From an uncultured Oscillospiraceae bacterium (GTDB lineage Bacteria; Bacillota; Clostridia; Oscillospirales; Oscillospiraceae), in the NCBI GenBank assembly GCA_934565425.1, contig CAKTHW010000032.1:1-16606 (forward strand): a stretch of DNA of 16,606 bases. Reading direction: 5' to 3'. Positions 1 to 6,132 of this stretch are shown here, piece by piece. Numbering within the stretch: position 1 is the stretch's first letter; the number at the start of each line of letters is the position of its first letter. The notes under the pieces are model-generated. The model saw nothing but the letters and a program-made list of their open reading frames with translations, searched no databases and was not told the origin of the DNA. Both the position numbers and the translations under genes were made by a program.

Positions 1-22
1 CCACGGCTGGATTTTGTCATGA

Positions 23-958
23 TTATACTTGGATGAGATAGATGAAATAAGCCACGTAAGCTGCCAGCATGATAATACCTGCCGGCCGGGACAGCTTCTT
101 GCTCCGTGCCACACAGGCCAGCAGCAGCACACCCACCAGCACCGCCACGATGGTGTCCACCGTGAACCGAGCGGCGAAGGGGACGGGGGTGATGAGGGCG
201 GTGGTACCCAGGACGAAGAGGATGTTGAAGATGTTGCTGCCCACGATGTTGCCGATGGCAATGTCGGCGTTGCCCTTCCGGGCGGCGGTGAGGGAGGAGA
301 ACAGCTCGGGCAGGGAAGTACCCAACGCCACGATGGTCAGGCCGATGAACCGTTCGCTCATGCCAAAGTACCGTGCCAGTGCGGTGGCGGCGTCCACCGT
401 CACGTCACTGCCCCACACGATGAGCACCAGACCGACGATGCCGAACAGGATGAGCTTCCACAGCGGCTGGGGCGTCTCTTCTTCGGGAGGTGTCTCCTTG
501 TTCTGCTTGGCCATCCGGAACAGGTAGCCCAGGTAGAGCAGGAAAGCAGCCCAGAGCGCCACGCCCTCCCAGAAGTTGATGGTGTTCCCCGTCCAGCCGA
601 AGAGGAGCAGGAGGAGGGAGACGAAGATCATGTAGGGCAGCTCGATGCGGATGGTGGACTTGGCCACGGAGAGGGTGGCCACGCAGGCGGTGAGGCCCAG
701 GATGATGAGCACGTTGAGGATGTTGCTGCCCACGATGTTGCCCACGGCGATGCCGGCGCTGCCCTTCAGGGCGGCGGTGATGCTCACGGCAGCCTCGGGG
801 GCGCTGGTGCCCATGGCCACGATGGTCAGACCAATGACCAGCTGTGGGATGCCGAACCGGTCAGCCAGACCGGCGGCGCCGTCCACGAACCAGTCCGCGC
901 CCTTGACCAGCATGACAAAGCCTACGATCAGTAACAATACCTGTACAAGAAGTTCCAT
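23..958 (-). CDS. Calcium/sodium antiporter (CaCA family), likely Mn2+-controlled
   Basis: Integral membrane cation exchanger of the Ca2+:cation antiporter family (YrbG/CaxA type). It shows the family's internal duplication. Repeat 1 carries MGTSAPE (about residues 52-58 counted from the upstream ATG) and GNIVGSN (76-82). Repeat 2 carries LGTSLPE (215-221) and GNIVGSN (239-245). About ten hydrophobic segments are visible, with a short charged cytoplasmic linker near residues 152-168; length (about 311-314 aa) is normal. Two ATGs are possible, at 967 and 958. I chose 958 because AGGA lies 8 nt upstream of it, while the other ATG abuts the purine-rich stretch. The leader holds an apparent yybP-ykoY Mn2+ riboswitch, so export of Mn2+ (or Ca2+/Mn2+) in exchange for Na+ is inferred. 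The family assignment is firm; the physiological ion is not proven. Confidence 0.92.
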   Translation of the reverse strand: MELLVQVLLLIVGFVMLVKGADWFVDGAAGLADRFGIPQLVIGLTIVAMGTSAPEAAVSITAALKGSAGIAVGNIVGSNILNVLIILGLTACVATLSVAKSTIRIELPYMIFVSLLLLLFGWTGNTINFWEGVALWAAFLLYLGYLFRMAKQNKETPPEEETPQPLWKLILFGIVGLVLIVWGSDVTVDAATALARYFGMSERFIGLTIVALGTSLPELFSSLTAARKGNADIAIGNIVGSNIFNILFVLGTTALITPVPFAARFTVDTIVAVLVGVLLLACVARSKKLSRPAGIIMLAAYVAYFIYLIQV

Positions 959-997
959 ATTTAACATCCTGCCTTTCTCAGTCGGAGATTTTGCAAC

Positions 998-1045
998 AAA
1001 AAAAGCGAGTCCTTCTGTTGCAATTCATACAACAAAAGTCTCGCT
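998..1045 (-). terminator. Riboswitch-controlled intrinsic terminator
   Basis: Read on the minus strand, an imperfect stem (AGCGAG...TGTTG pairing with CAACA...CTCGCT) with a 9-nt loop (1021-1029) is followed by seven T (1004-998). Its 5' arm (1045-1034) is the same segment that would form the 3' strand of the riboswitch P1 helix, so terminator and aptamer are mutually exclusive. It lies about 40 nt upstream of the antiporter start. Confidence 0.82.
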
Positions 1046-1134
1046 GCTTCGTTGCGCACCGGATGCCTCGCCCTGGGGGAAGCATCGAGATTGACGGCCA
1101 CGCACACGCATTTCTGCGCCAACTACTCCCTTTT
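1034..1134 (-). promoter_or_regulatory. yybP-ykoY (Mn2+) riboswitch aptamer
   Basis: The minus strand begins with AAAAGGGAGTAG (1134-1123), the conserved L1 side of the yybP-ykoY family. It then has a CGTCAAT block (1096-1090 region), a hairpin closed by GATGC/GCATC with CCGG just after it, and ends with AGCGAGACTTTT (1045-1034), which pairs with AAAAG of the 5' end to close P1. The order and spacing of these blocks match the known Lactococcus yybP Mn2+ riboswitch as I remember it. In this family Mn2+ binding docks L1 on L3 and stabilises P1. Here that would prevent the overlapping terminator and turn on the antiporter. The assignment is by motif recall, not covariance search. Confidence 0.83.
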
Positions 1135-1144
1135 CTGTGCCCTT

Positions 1145-1173
1145 ACGATACCAAATCTCGACGGAAAAGTCAA
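1145..1173 (-). promoter_or_regulatory. Sigma-A promoter of the riboswitch-antiporter unit
   Basis: On the minus strand a -35 box TTGACT (1173-1168), a 17-nt spacer and a -10 box TATCGT (1150-1145) are preceded by TGG, an extended -10. Transcription would start about 1138, a few bases before the aptamer, which is exactly where a riboswitch leader should begin. Confidence 0.75.
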
Positions 1174-1231
1174 GGCGTACCCGGCAGATTTGGAAGATCC
1201 GGAAACAAAGGATGGGGACTTTTGGATGGTT

Positions 1232-1240
1232 TGATACAAT
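1232..1240 (+). promoter_or_regulatory. Possible extended -10 promoter for the lipoprotein gene
   Basis: TGATACAAT contains a good -10 (TACAAT) with the TGn extension, about 93 bases before the lipoprotein ATG. No convincing -35 lies 16-18 nt upstream. This is the best candidate in the intergenic region but remains weak. Confidence 0.35.
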
Positions 1241-1332
1241 TCTGACACTATTTTTAACTGGCAATCCCACCGTGGGTGTGCTACAGTGGTTCCAGTGAGA
1301 ACGAACAACCGCTGCCAAAGGAGGAAGAAACC

Positions 1333-2313
1333 ATGAACGGAATCGGAAGAACGCTGACGGGGCTTCTGGCCTGCCTGACCCTGTTGGGCTGCGCCGGATG
1401 CAGCGGTCGGAGTATGTCCATCCAATCCAGCCTGCCGTCCCACAGCAGCAGCACCGCTCCCGCGGAGACCAAGTCCACCTCGCCGGGGAAGCAGGGCGAC
1501 CTGCCTGGCACAGAGAACGGCTACCTGGTGCAGGAGCCCATGGGGGAAGAGGTGCAGGTGGACTTGGACGGGGACGGCGAGCTGGAGGCGGTGACCATCA
1601 CCACCAAGCAGGTGGAGCAGAAGAGCGGGGACAGCCGTTGGAAGGAGACGGTGCTGTCCAGCCTGGTCATCGACGGCAAGGAGTTCATCAAGAAGAGCGC
1701 TGCGGAGAGCAACAGCCTGAACGTGCCCAATGTAGTGCTGTACACCCCGGAGGGGGAGCACTATTTCCTGGCCGACCTGAACGCCAGCGACGGCAAACTG
1801 GAGATCGGCCTGCTGGACTACGGCCCCAGCTACGACCTGACCACCACCTATCTGCGCTATGAGAATGGCCAGCTGACCAGCCTGGGCACGGTACCAGGAT
1901 TCCCCGATCAGGACAGCAGTATCCTGGACGGCAAGGGCAACGTGACCACACCGGGACGGCTGAGCCTGCTGCAAAATTGGCAGGCGCCTTTCGTGTATCA
2001 GCTCAAGGGGAACGCCCTGGAAAAGGCACCTCAGTCCTGGTATACACCCATCGACCAGCCGGAGCAGCAGGTGGTGCTGAAAAAGGCCATCAGGCTCTAC
2101 ACCAAGCCCGACCAAAAAGCCCAAGCCACCACCGCCCAGCCCAACCAGGCGGTCACCGCCTTCCCAGCCACCGACAACAAGCACTGGGTACAGGTGCAGC
2201 TGGCAGACGGCACGGAGGGGTGGTTCTATATGGAGGACAGCGCGACCATTGTGTCCGGCAACCAGAAATACACCGAGATGGAAGTGTTTGACAACCTGAA
2301 TATGACAGATTGA
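1333..2313 (+). CDS. Secreted lipoprotein with SH3-like C-terminal domain
   Basis: A 326-residue protein of unknown specific function. The start at 1333 is chosen over an in-frame upstream ATG (1276) because AAAGGAGGA (1318-1326) sits just upstream and a lipoprotein signal peptide follows directly: charged MNGIGR, a hydrophobic core, and Cys20 in a LLGC lipobox. Residues 25-60 form a Ser/Thr/Pro-rich linker. Residues about 76-90 contain DLDGDGELE, resembling the calcium-binding repeats seen in VCBS/FG-GAP-type proteins. Residues 140-190 have DLNASDGKLEI and a beta-rich stretch. Residues about 250-305 (RLYTKPD to GWFYM) look like a bacterial SH3 domain, which often binds cell wall. It is divergent from the antiporter and ends in a strong terminator, so it is monocistronic. 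It is probably anchored on the outer face of the membrane; no ligand can be named. Confidence 0.85.
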   Translation: MNGIGRTLTGLLACLTLLGCAGCSGRSMSIQSSLPSHSSSTAPAETKSTSPGKQGDLPGTENGYLVQEPMGEEVQVDLDGDGELEAVTITTKQVEQKSGDSRWKETVLSSLVIDGKEFIKKSAAESNSLNVPNVVLYTPEGEHYFLADLNASDGKLEIGLLDYGPSYDLTTTYLRYENGQLTSLGTVPGFPDQDSSILDGKGNVTTPGRLSLLQNWQAPFVYQLKGNALEKAPQSWYTPIDQPEQQVVLKKAIRLYTKPDQKAQATTAQPNQAVTAFPATDNKHWVQVQLADGTEGWFYMEDSATIVSGNQKYTEMEVFDNLNMTD

Positions 2314-2316
2314 GAG

Positions 2317-2344
2317 AAAACGACGTGCTCCGGCACGTCGTTTT
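2317..2344 (+). terminator. Intrinsic terminator of the lipoprotein gene
   Basis: A perfect stem CGACGTGC/GCACGTCG with a 4-nt loop (2329-2332) is flanked by AAAA (2317-2320) and a T run starting at 2341, right after the TGA stop. It separates the lipoprotein from the B12 promoter that starts at 2351. Confidence 0.88.
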
Positions 2345-2350
2345 TCTGCG

Positions 2351-2379
2351 TTGACTTCTCCCCATCCCTCTGGTATCAT
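2351..2379 (+). promoter_or_regulatory. Sigma-A promoter of the B12 uptake operon
   Basis: TTGACT (2351-2356), a 17-nt spacer and TATCAT (2374-2379), with TGG before the -10 (extended -10). The expected start near 2386 is a few bases before the cobalamin aptamer P1. The pattern closely resembles the promoter of the Mn2+ riboswitch unit at 1145-1173. Confidence 0.8.
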
Positions 2380-2391
2380 GAAATCAGAAAA

Positions 2392-2505
2392 CCCGCCCAG
2401 GTTCCGCGACGTTCGCGGATCAGAGGGAAGCCGGCGAACATCCGGCGCAACTTCCATTACTGTGAGGGGGCGCAGCCCCTGCAGCCAGATCACTCACCGG
2501 GCGGG
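2392..2505 (+). promoter_or_regulatory. Cobalamin riboswitch aptamer (first)
   Basis: CCCGCCC (2392-2398) and GGGCGGG (2499-2505) close the element as P1. Between them lie the family hallmarks in order: a GGGAAGCCGG...TCCGGC block (2425-2446), ACTGTGA (2459-2465), a GGGGC/GCCCC hairpin (about 2467-2479) and the B12 box AGCCAGATCAC (2483-2493). In this family, adenosyl- or other cobalamin binding usually lowers expression of B12 transport or synthesis genes. A strong terminator downstream (2601-2636) fits an OFF switch. The covariance class (adenosyl versus aquo/methyl preferring) cannot be told from this reading. Confidence 0.9.
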
Positions 2506-2550
2506 CGTTTTTGGAAGACGTTCAGGGGAAAGCTGGATGGTGCCACCAAG

Positions 2551-2580
2551 ACCGGAACACGTACTGCGTGGGAGTCCGGT
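2551..2580 (+). other. Stem-loop between cobalamin aptamer and terminator
   Basis: ACCGGA (2551-2556) pairs with TCCGGT (2575-2580), and the inner CACG/CGTG pairs continue the helix. It lies in the expression platform of the first cobalamin riboswitch. It may be a P13-like or antiterminator-associated element; I found no clear complement to the terminator arm, so the switching partner is not resolved. Confidence 0.5.
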
Positions 2581-2600
2581 GTTTTGTGATGCCTTGATAG

Positions 2601-2636
2601 CCTGTCTCGGAACGTGCGAGACAGGTTTTTCTTTTT
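2601..2636 (+). terminator. Terminator of the first cobalamin riboswitch
   Basis: CCTGTCTCG (2601-2609) and CGAGACAGG (2617-2625) form a perfect 9-bp stem with a 7-nt loop, followed by TTTTTCTTTTT. It ends about 20 bases before the first operon gene, so read-through is needed for all downstream genes. Confidence 0.9.
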
Positions 2637-2656
2637 GCGCAAAGGGGGGAGTCGCC

Positions 2657-2926
2657 ATGGCCTACAACGAGAAACAGACCCAATGCATCACGCTGCTGCA
2701 AGAGACCGCCAAAGCGTTGGGACGGCTGCCCCAAAAGAGCGATTTTTCACCAGAGGTCATGGGGCAGATCAAGAACCTGTTAGGCCCCTGGCCCCGTGCC
2801 TTAGAAGCGGCAGGGCTGAAGGCGCAGAATACACGACAGGAGCTGAAGACACAACGGCGCATCCGAGCCAAACGGCGGCGCACCCAAGGGAAGATCATAC
2901 GACAGAGGGGGACAGAGCATGAGTAG
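2657..2926 (+). CDS. Small basic protein, homing-endonuclease-associated-repeat-like
   Basis: 89 residues, starting at 2657 behind GGGGGGA at 6-nt spacing. An in-frame upstream extension would run through the riboswitch and is rejected. The body LGRLPQKSDF ... LLGPWPRALEAAGL matches the pattern of the HNH/homing endonuclease associated repeat (Gly-x-x-Pro, then a Gly-x-Trp, then AL-x-AAGL), a short helical DNA-binding module. The tail (about residues 60-86) is very rich in Arg/Lys. No nuclease motif is present. It is the first gene after the cobalamin riboswitch and overlaps the EcfA start by 8 bases, so it is part of the B12 operon. It may be a DNA- or RNA-binding regulator or a translational coupling leader; function unknown. 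Confidence 0.78.
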   Translation: MAYNEKQTQCITLLQETAKALGRLPQKSDFSPEVMGQIKNLLGPWPRALEAAGLKAQNTRQELKTQRRIRAKRRRTQGKIIRQRGTEHE

Positions 2927-4562
2927 GATACAATGGGAACAGATGACCTTCCGCTACCCAGGCAGCGACCGGAATGCCATCGACAACGTGACCCTCACCG
3001 TCCCCTCCGGTGCCTTCTGCCTCCTCTGCGGCAAGAGCGGCTGCGGCAAGACCACCCTCCTGCAGCAGCTGAAACCGGCCATCACCCCCCACGGTACCCG
3101 CACTGGCCAGGTCACTCTGAGCGGCACGCCGGTGGACGGCCTGTCCTTCCGGGATCAGAGCACCCGCATCGGCTATGTGATGCAGGACCCGGACAGTCAG
3201 CTGGTCACCGACAAGGTGTGGCACGAGCTGGCCTTCGGGCTGGAAAATCTGGGGCTGGATCAGCAGACTATCCGCCTGCGAGTGGCGGAGATGGCCCAGT
3301 TCTTCGGCCTGCAGGAGCTGTTCCACCGGGATGTCCACACCCTCTCCGGCGGACAAAAACAGCAGGTGAACCTGGCTGGCGTCATGGTCATGCAGCCGGA
3401 CGTGCTGGTGCTGGACGAGCCCACCGCTCAGCTGGACCCGGTGTCCGCCGGGGCGTTCTTCCAGATGCTCCGACGCATCAACCAGGAGCTTGGCGTGACG
3501 ATCATCCTGTCCGAGCACCGGTTGGAGCAGCTGTACGCCACCGTAGACCAAGTGGTGGTGCTGTCCGACGGGAGACTCCACGCCAACGGTACCCCGGAGG
3601 AAGTGGCGCGGCAGCTGATGGCAGAACAATCCGACCTGCTGCCTATGCTGCCTGCGCCGGTGCAGATCAGCAGCGCGGTCACCGGCGGGACAGCGTGTCC
3701 CATGACCGTCCGAGCGGGACGGCTGTGGCTGGAGCAGTGGGCGGAGGGACGCAATATTCCCCCTGCAAAAGAACGAAAAACACCGGAAAGTGAAAACAAT
3801 GAGCCAGTTTTAGAGCTGAAAGATGTCTGGTATCGCTACGACAAAGATGCTCCCGACGTCCTCCGGGGCGTCACCTTCACCGTCACCCAGGGCAGCTTCT
3901 GCGCCCTCACCGGCGGCAACGGCAGCGGGAAATCCACCCTCTTGAAAAGCATCTGCGGCCTGTGCAAGCCCTATCGGGGTTGGGTGAAAGTCCAGGGGAA
4001 AAAGCTGGGCAAATACGGCAAGGGCGAGCTTTTTAAACAGCGGCTGGCGCTGCTGCCCCAGAACCCCAAGCAGCTGTTCGTGGGCAAGACGGTGGAGGAG
4101 GACCTGTTAGAGCTGGGCACCCCAGAGCAGGCGCAAGCCATCGCTAAAAACATGGGCATCACCGACCTGCTCTCCCGCCACCCCTATGACCTGTCCGGCG
4201 GCGAGCTGCAAAAGGCGGCACTGGCCAAGGTGCTGCTCCTCCAGCCCAAAATCCTGCTGCTGGACGAGCCGACCAAGGGGCTGGACGCCTTCTATAAGGA
4301 ACAGCTGGCGCAGTTGTTATTGCGCTTCCAGTCGGAGGGCGGCACCATCCTGATGGTCAGCCACGACGTGGAGTTCTGCGCCCGCTTCGCCACCCACGCC
4401 GCCCTGTTCTTCGACGGGGACGTGACGGCGGTGCAGACAGCGGGACAGTTCTTCGCAGGAAACCAGTTTTACACCACCGCAGCGGCTCGCATGAGTCGGA
4501 CGGTATTCCCCGACGCGGTGACAAATGAGGAGGTCATTGTCCGATGCAGCGAGATGGTATGA
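2919..4562 (+). CDS. ecfA: ECF transporter ATPase, fused EcfA-EcfA'
   Basis: 547-residue protein with two complete ABC ATPase domains in one chain. It powers an energy-coupling factor vitamin importer on the cytoplasmic face. Domain 1: Walker A GKSGCGKT (38-45), Q-loop Gln89 in VMQDPDSQ, signature LSGGQ (142-146), Walker B VLVLDEP (162-168), His200. Domain 2: Walker A GGNGSGKST (332-340), Q-loop Gln381, signature LSGGE (425-429), Walker B ILLLDEP (445-451), His482. A variable linker (about 235-295) joins them. All catalytic residues are present in both halves. The start at 2919 has GAGGGGG 7 nt upstream and overlaps the preceding gene. The 3' end overlaps the S-component gene, showing translational coupling. 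Substrate is set by the neighbouring S component and the cobalamin riboswitch, not by this protein. Confidence 0.95.
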   Translation: MSRIQWEQMTFRYPGSDRNAIDNVTLTVPSGAFCLLCGKSGCGKTTLLQQLKPAITPHGTRTGQVTLSGTPVDGLSFRDQSTRIGYVMQDPDSQLVTDKVWHELAFGLENLGLDQQTIRLRVAEMAQFFGLQELFHRDVHTLSGGQKQQVNLAGVMVMQPDVLVLDEPTAQLDPVSAGAFFQMLRRINQELGVTIILSEHRLEQLYATVDQVVVLSDGRLHANGTPEEVARQLMAEQSDLLPMLPAPVQISSAVTGGTACPMTVRAGRLWLEQWAEGRNIPPAKERKTPESENNEPVLELKDVWYRYDKDAPDVLRGVTFTVTQGSFCALTGGNGSGKSTLLKSICGLCKPYRGWVKVQGKKLGKYGKGELFKQRLALLPQNPKQLFVGKTVEEDLLELGTPEQAQAIAKNMGITDLLSRHPYDLSGGELQKAALAKVLLLQPKILLLDEPTKGLDAFYKEQLAQLLLRFQSEGGTILMVSHDVEFCARFATHAALFFDGDVTAVQTAGQFFAGNQFYTTAAARMSRTVFPDAVTNEEVIVRCSEMV

Positions 4563-5254
4563 AAGGGAAAAAAGTGCTCTCTGGCCTGTGCCTGGCGGCA
4601 ATGGCGTTGGTCATCGTCTGGGTCAGCTGGCGCAACGGCATCGTCAACTACTACCTAATCAGCACCCTAGCCCTCCTCCTGTCCCTGGGGGCGTTCTTCC
4701 TCTCCTATGAGCGCAAAAAAGCCACCGCTCAGGAGCTGGTCCTACTGGCCGTCCTCTGCGCCGTGGCCGTGGTGGGACGCATGGCCTTGGCCGCCGCACC
4801 CTTCTTCAAACCGGCGGCCGCCATCGTCATCCTCACCGGCATCGCCTTCGGCAGTCAGGCGGGGTTCTTGTGCGGCGCGGTGACCATGCTGGTCAGCAAC
4901 TTCTTCTTCGGACAAGGGGCGTGGACGCCCTGGCAGATGCTGGCCTTCGGCGTGGCCGGTCTGTTGGCCGGGGTGTGCTTCCGACCGGGACGGCTGCCCC
5001 GCACCCGGATGACCCTGACCCTGTTCGGCGCCCTGTGCGTCCTGCTGCCGGTGGGGCTCATCTTGGACACCAGCAGCCTGTTCCTCATGACCAGCGACCC
5101 GCTGACGGTGGACTCCGCCCTGGCCATCTACCTGGCCGGCATCAGCGCCAACGTCATCCATGCCGCCGCCACCGCCTTCTTCCTGTTCCTGATTGGCCCT
5201 GTGGTGCTGGAAAAGCTGGAACGGGTGAAGGTCAAGTACGGCCTGATGGAGTGA
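4544..5254 (+). CDS. ECF transporter S component, predicted cobalamin-specific
   Basis: 236-residue membrane protein with about six to seven hydrophobic segments (roughly 12-28, 34-54, 63-85, 92-116, 130-146, 157-176, 192-222). The motif GQGAWTPWQM (123-132) in the fourth to fifth segment region recurs in a family of ECF S components that I associate with corrinoid or other vitamin uptake in Firmicutes. The start at 4544 has GAGGAGG (4527-4533) 10 nt upstream. An in-frame ATG at 4559 would give a classic ATGA overlap with the ATPase stop and would drop five residues. It lies between EcfA-EcfA' and EcfT, giving a complete dedicated (group I) ECF transporter. Cobalamin as ligand is inferred from the riboswitch and the downstream transcobalamin-like proteins. 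CbrT of Lactobacillus delbrueckii is a known ECF cobalamin S component, but I cannot show orthology here. Confidence 0.85.
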   Translation: MQRDGMKGKKVLSGLCLAAMALVIVWVSWRNGIVNYYLISTLALLLSLGAFFLSYERKKATAQELVLLAVLCAVAVVGRMALAAAPFFKPAAAIVILTGIAFGSQAGFLCGAVTMLVSNFFFGQGAWTPWQMLAFGVAGLLAGVCFRPGRLPRTRMTLTLFGALCVLLPVGLILDTSSLFLMTSDPLTVDSALAIYLAGISANVIHAAATAFFLFLIGPVVLEKLERVKVKYGLME

Positions 5255-5259
5255 ACGGC

Positions 5260-6132
5260 ATGGAACGGTATCATCCTGGGGTCATCACCCTGTATTTCGC
5301 CGCCATGCTGGTCTTCACCGCCTGGTTCCAACAGCCGGTCTTCCTGGCCTTGTCCCTGTTCGCTGCCCTGGTGGTCAGCAAAGCCACCCTGGGCGACCAG
5401 TGGGGCCGACAGCTGGGGTGGAGCCTGTTGTTGGGCGTGGTCGTGGGTGTCTGGTGGGCAGTGTTCGCCCGGTTTGGGGACACCATATTATTAGACAACT
5501 TATTCGGCAACCCGCTGACTCTGGAGGGGCTGGTGTACAGCGCCACCCTGTGGGTGCGGGTGACGGCCGTGGTGCTGTGGTGGGAGAGCCTGCTGCGGCT
5601 GGTGCCAGCGGAACGGCTGCTGACCTTGACGGGCAAGGTGCTGCCCCACCTGTCCCTGTACGGCACCGTGCTCCTCCGCTTCCTCCCCCAGCTCCGCCGC
5701 CAGCGGCAGGGCATCCAAGCGGCACGGGCGGGCATCGGCATGGCCGAGTCCTGGCGGGAGAAGACCCGCCGGGAGAGCATGGTGGCCACCTGGGGGCTGG
5801 AGAGCCTCCAACGCACCGTCCAAGCTATGCGCTGCCGGGGCTATTCCCTTCGGCGGCGGACAACGTATCAAGCCACCTGGCTCAAGCACGGCGACCGGCT
5901 ACTGCTCCTGCTGGAGGGCTGGGGCATCGTGCTCCTCCTGTGCGGCTGGGCGCTGAACCAGACCCGGGCGTGGTATGACCCGGAGCTGATTGTGAACCGG
6001 GTGACGCCCCTGAGCGGGGTGTTCTACGCGGCCTATTTGGTGTTCGCTCTGCTGCCGGTGGAATTGGCAGTCAAAGCGCGGCTGCGGGAGCGCCGCGACC
6101 GACGAAACCGAGAGAAAGGCGGGATGGGATGA
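5260..6132 (+). CDS. ecfT: ECF transporter transmembrane coupling protein EcfT
   Basis: 290-residue membrane protein that links the S component to the ATPases. Hydrophobic segments lie near 8-40, 52-70, 90-108, 120-142, 215-232 and 250-272. The cytoplasmic coupling helices carry the family's Ala-Arg-Gly type motifs: AARAG (154-158) and the degenerate AMRCRGY (189-195). The start at 5260 is preferred: GGAG ends 8 nt upstream. A GTG at 5251, overlapping the S-component TGA, is the alternative, and a much longer in-frame extension upstream is only a shadow of the S-component gene. The stop overlaps the next ATG (ATGA at 6129-6132). The last 20 residues are strongly basic. Assignment is by position and motif. 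Confidence 0.92.
   Translation: MERYHPGVITLYFAAMLVFTAWFQQPVFLALSLFAALVVSKATLGDQWGRQLGWSLLLGVVVGVWWAVFARFGDTILLDNLFGNPLTLEGLVYSATLWVRVTAVVLWWESLLRLVPAERLLTLTGKVLPHLSLYGTVLLRFLPQLRRQRQGIQAARAGIGMAESWREKTRRESMVATWGLESLQRTVQAMRCRGYSLRRRTTYQATWLKHGDRLLLLLEGWGIVLLLCGWALNQTRAWYDPELIVNRVTPLSGVFYAAYLVFALLPVELAVKARLRERRDRRNREKGGMG

Noticed and set aside
1262..1276. CCCA/TGGG short inverted repeat in the lipoprotein leader
   Set aside because: Four base pairs with a 3-nt loop is within chance for this base composition, and no regulatory family fits.
1123..2493. Long minus-strand open frame opposite the lipoprotein gene
   Set aside because: It is antisense to a lipoprotein with a clear ribosome site and signal peptide, crosses the cobalamin and Mn2+ leaders and shows no recognisable domain; long antisense frames are common in DNA this rich in G+C.
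4870..5259. N-terminal extension of EcfT upstream of 5260
   Set aside because: The extra 130 codons overlap the S-component gene in another frame and read as Arg/Gly/Pro-rich shadow sequence; EcfT normally starts at the first membrane segment.
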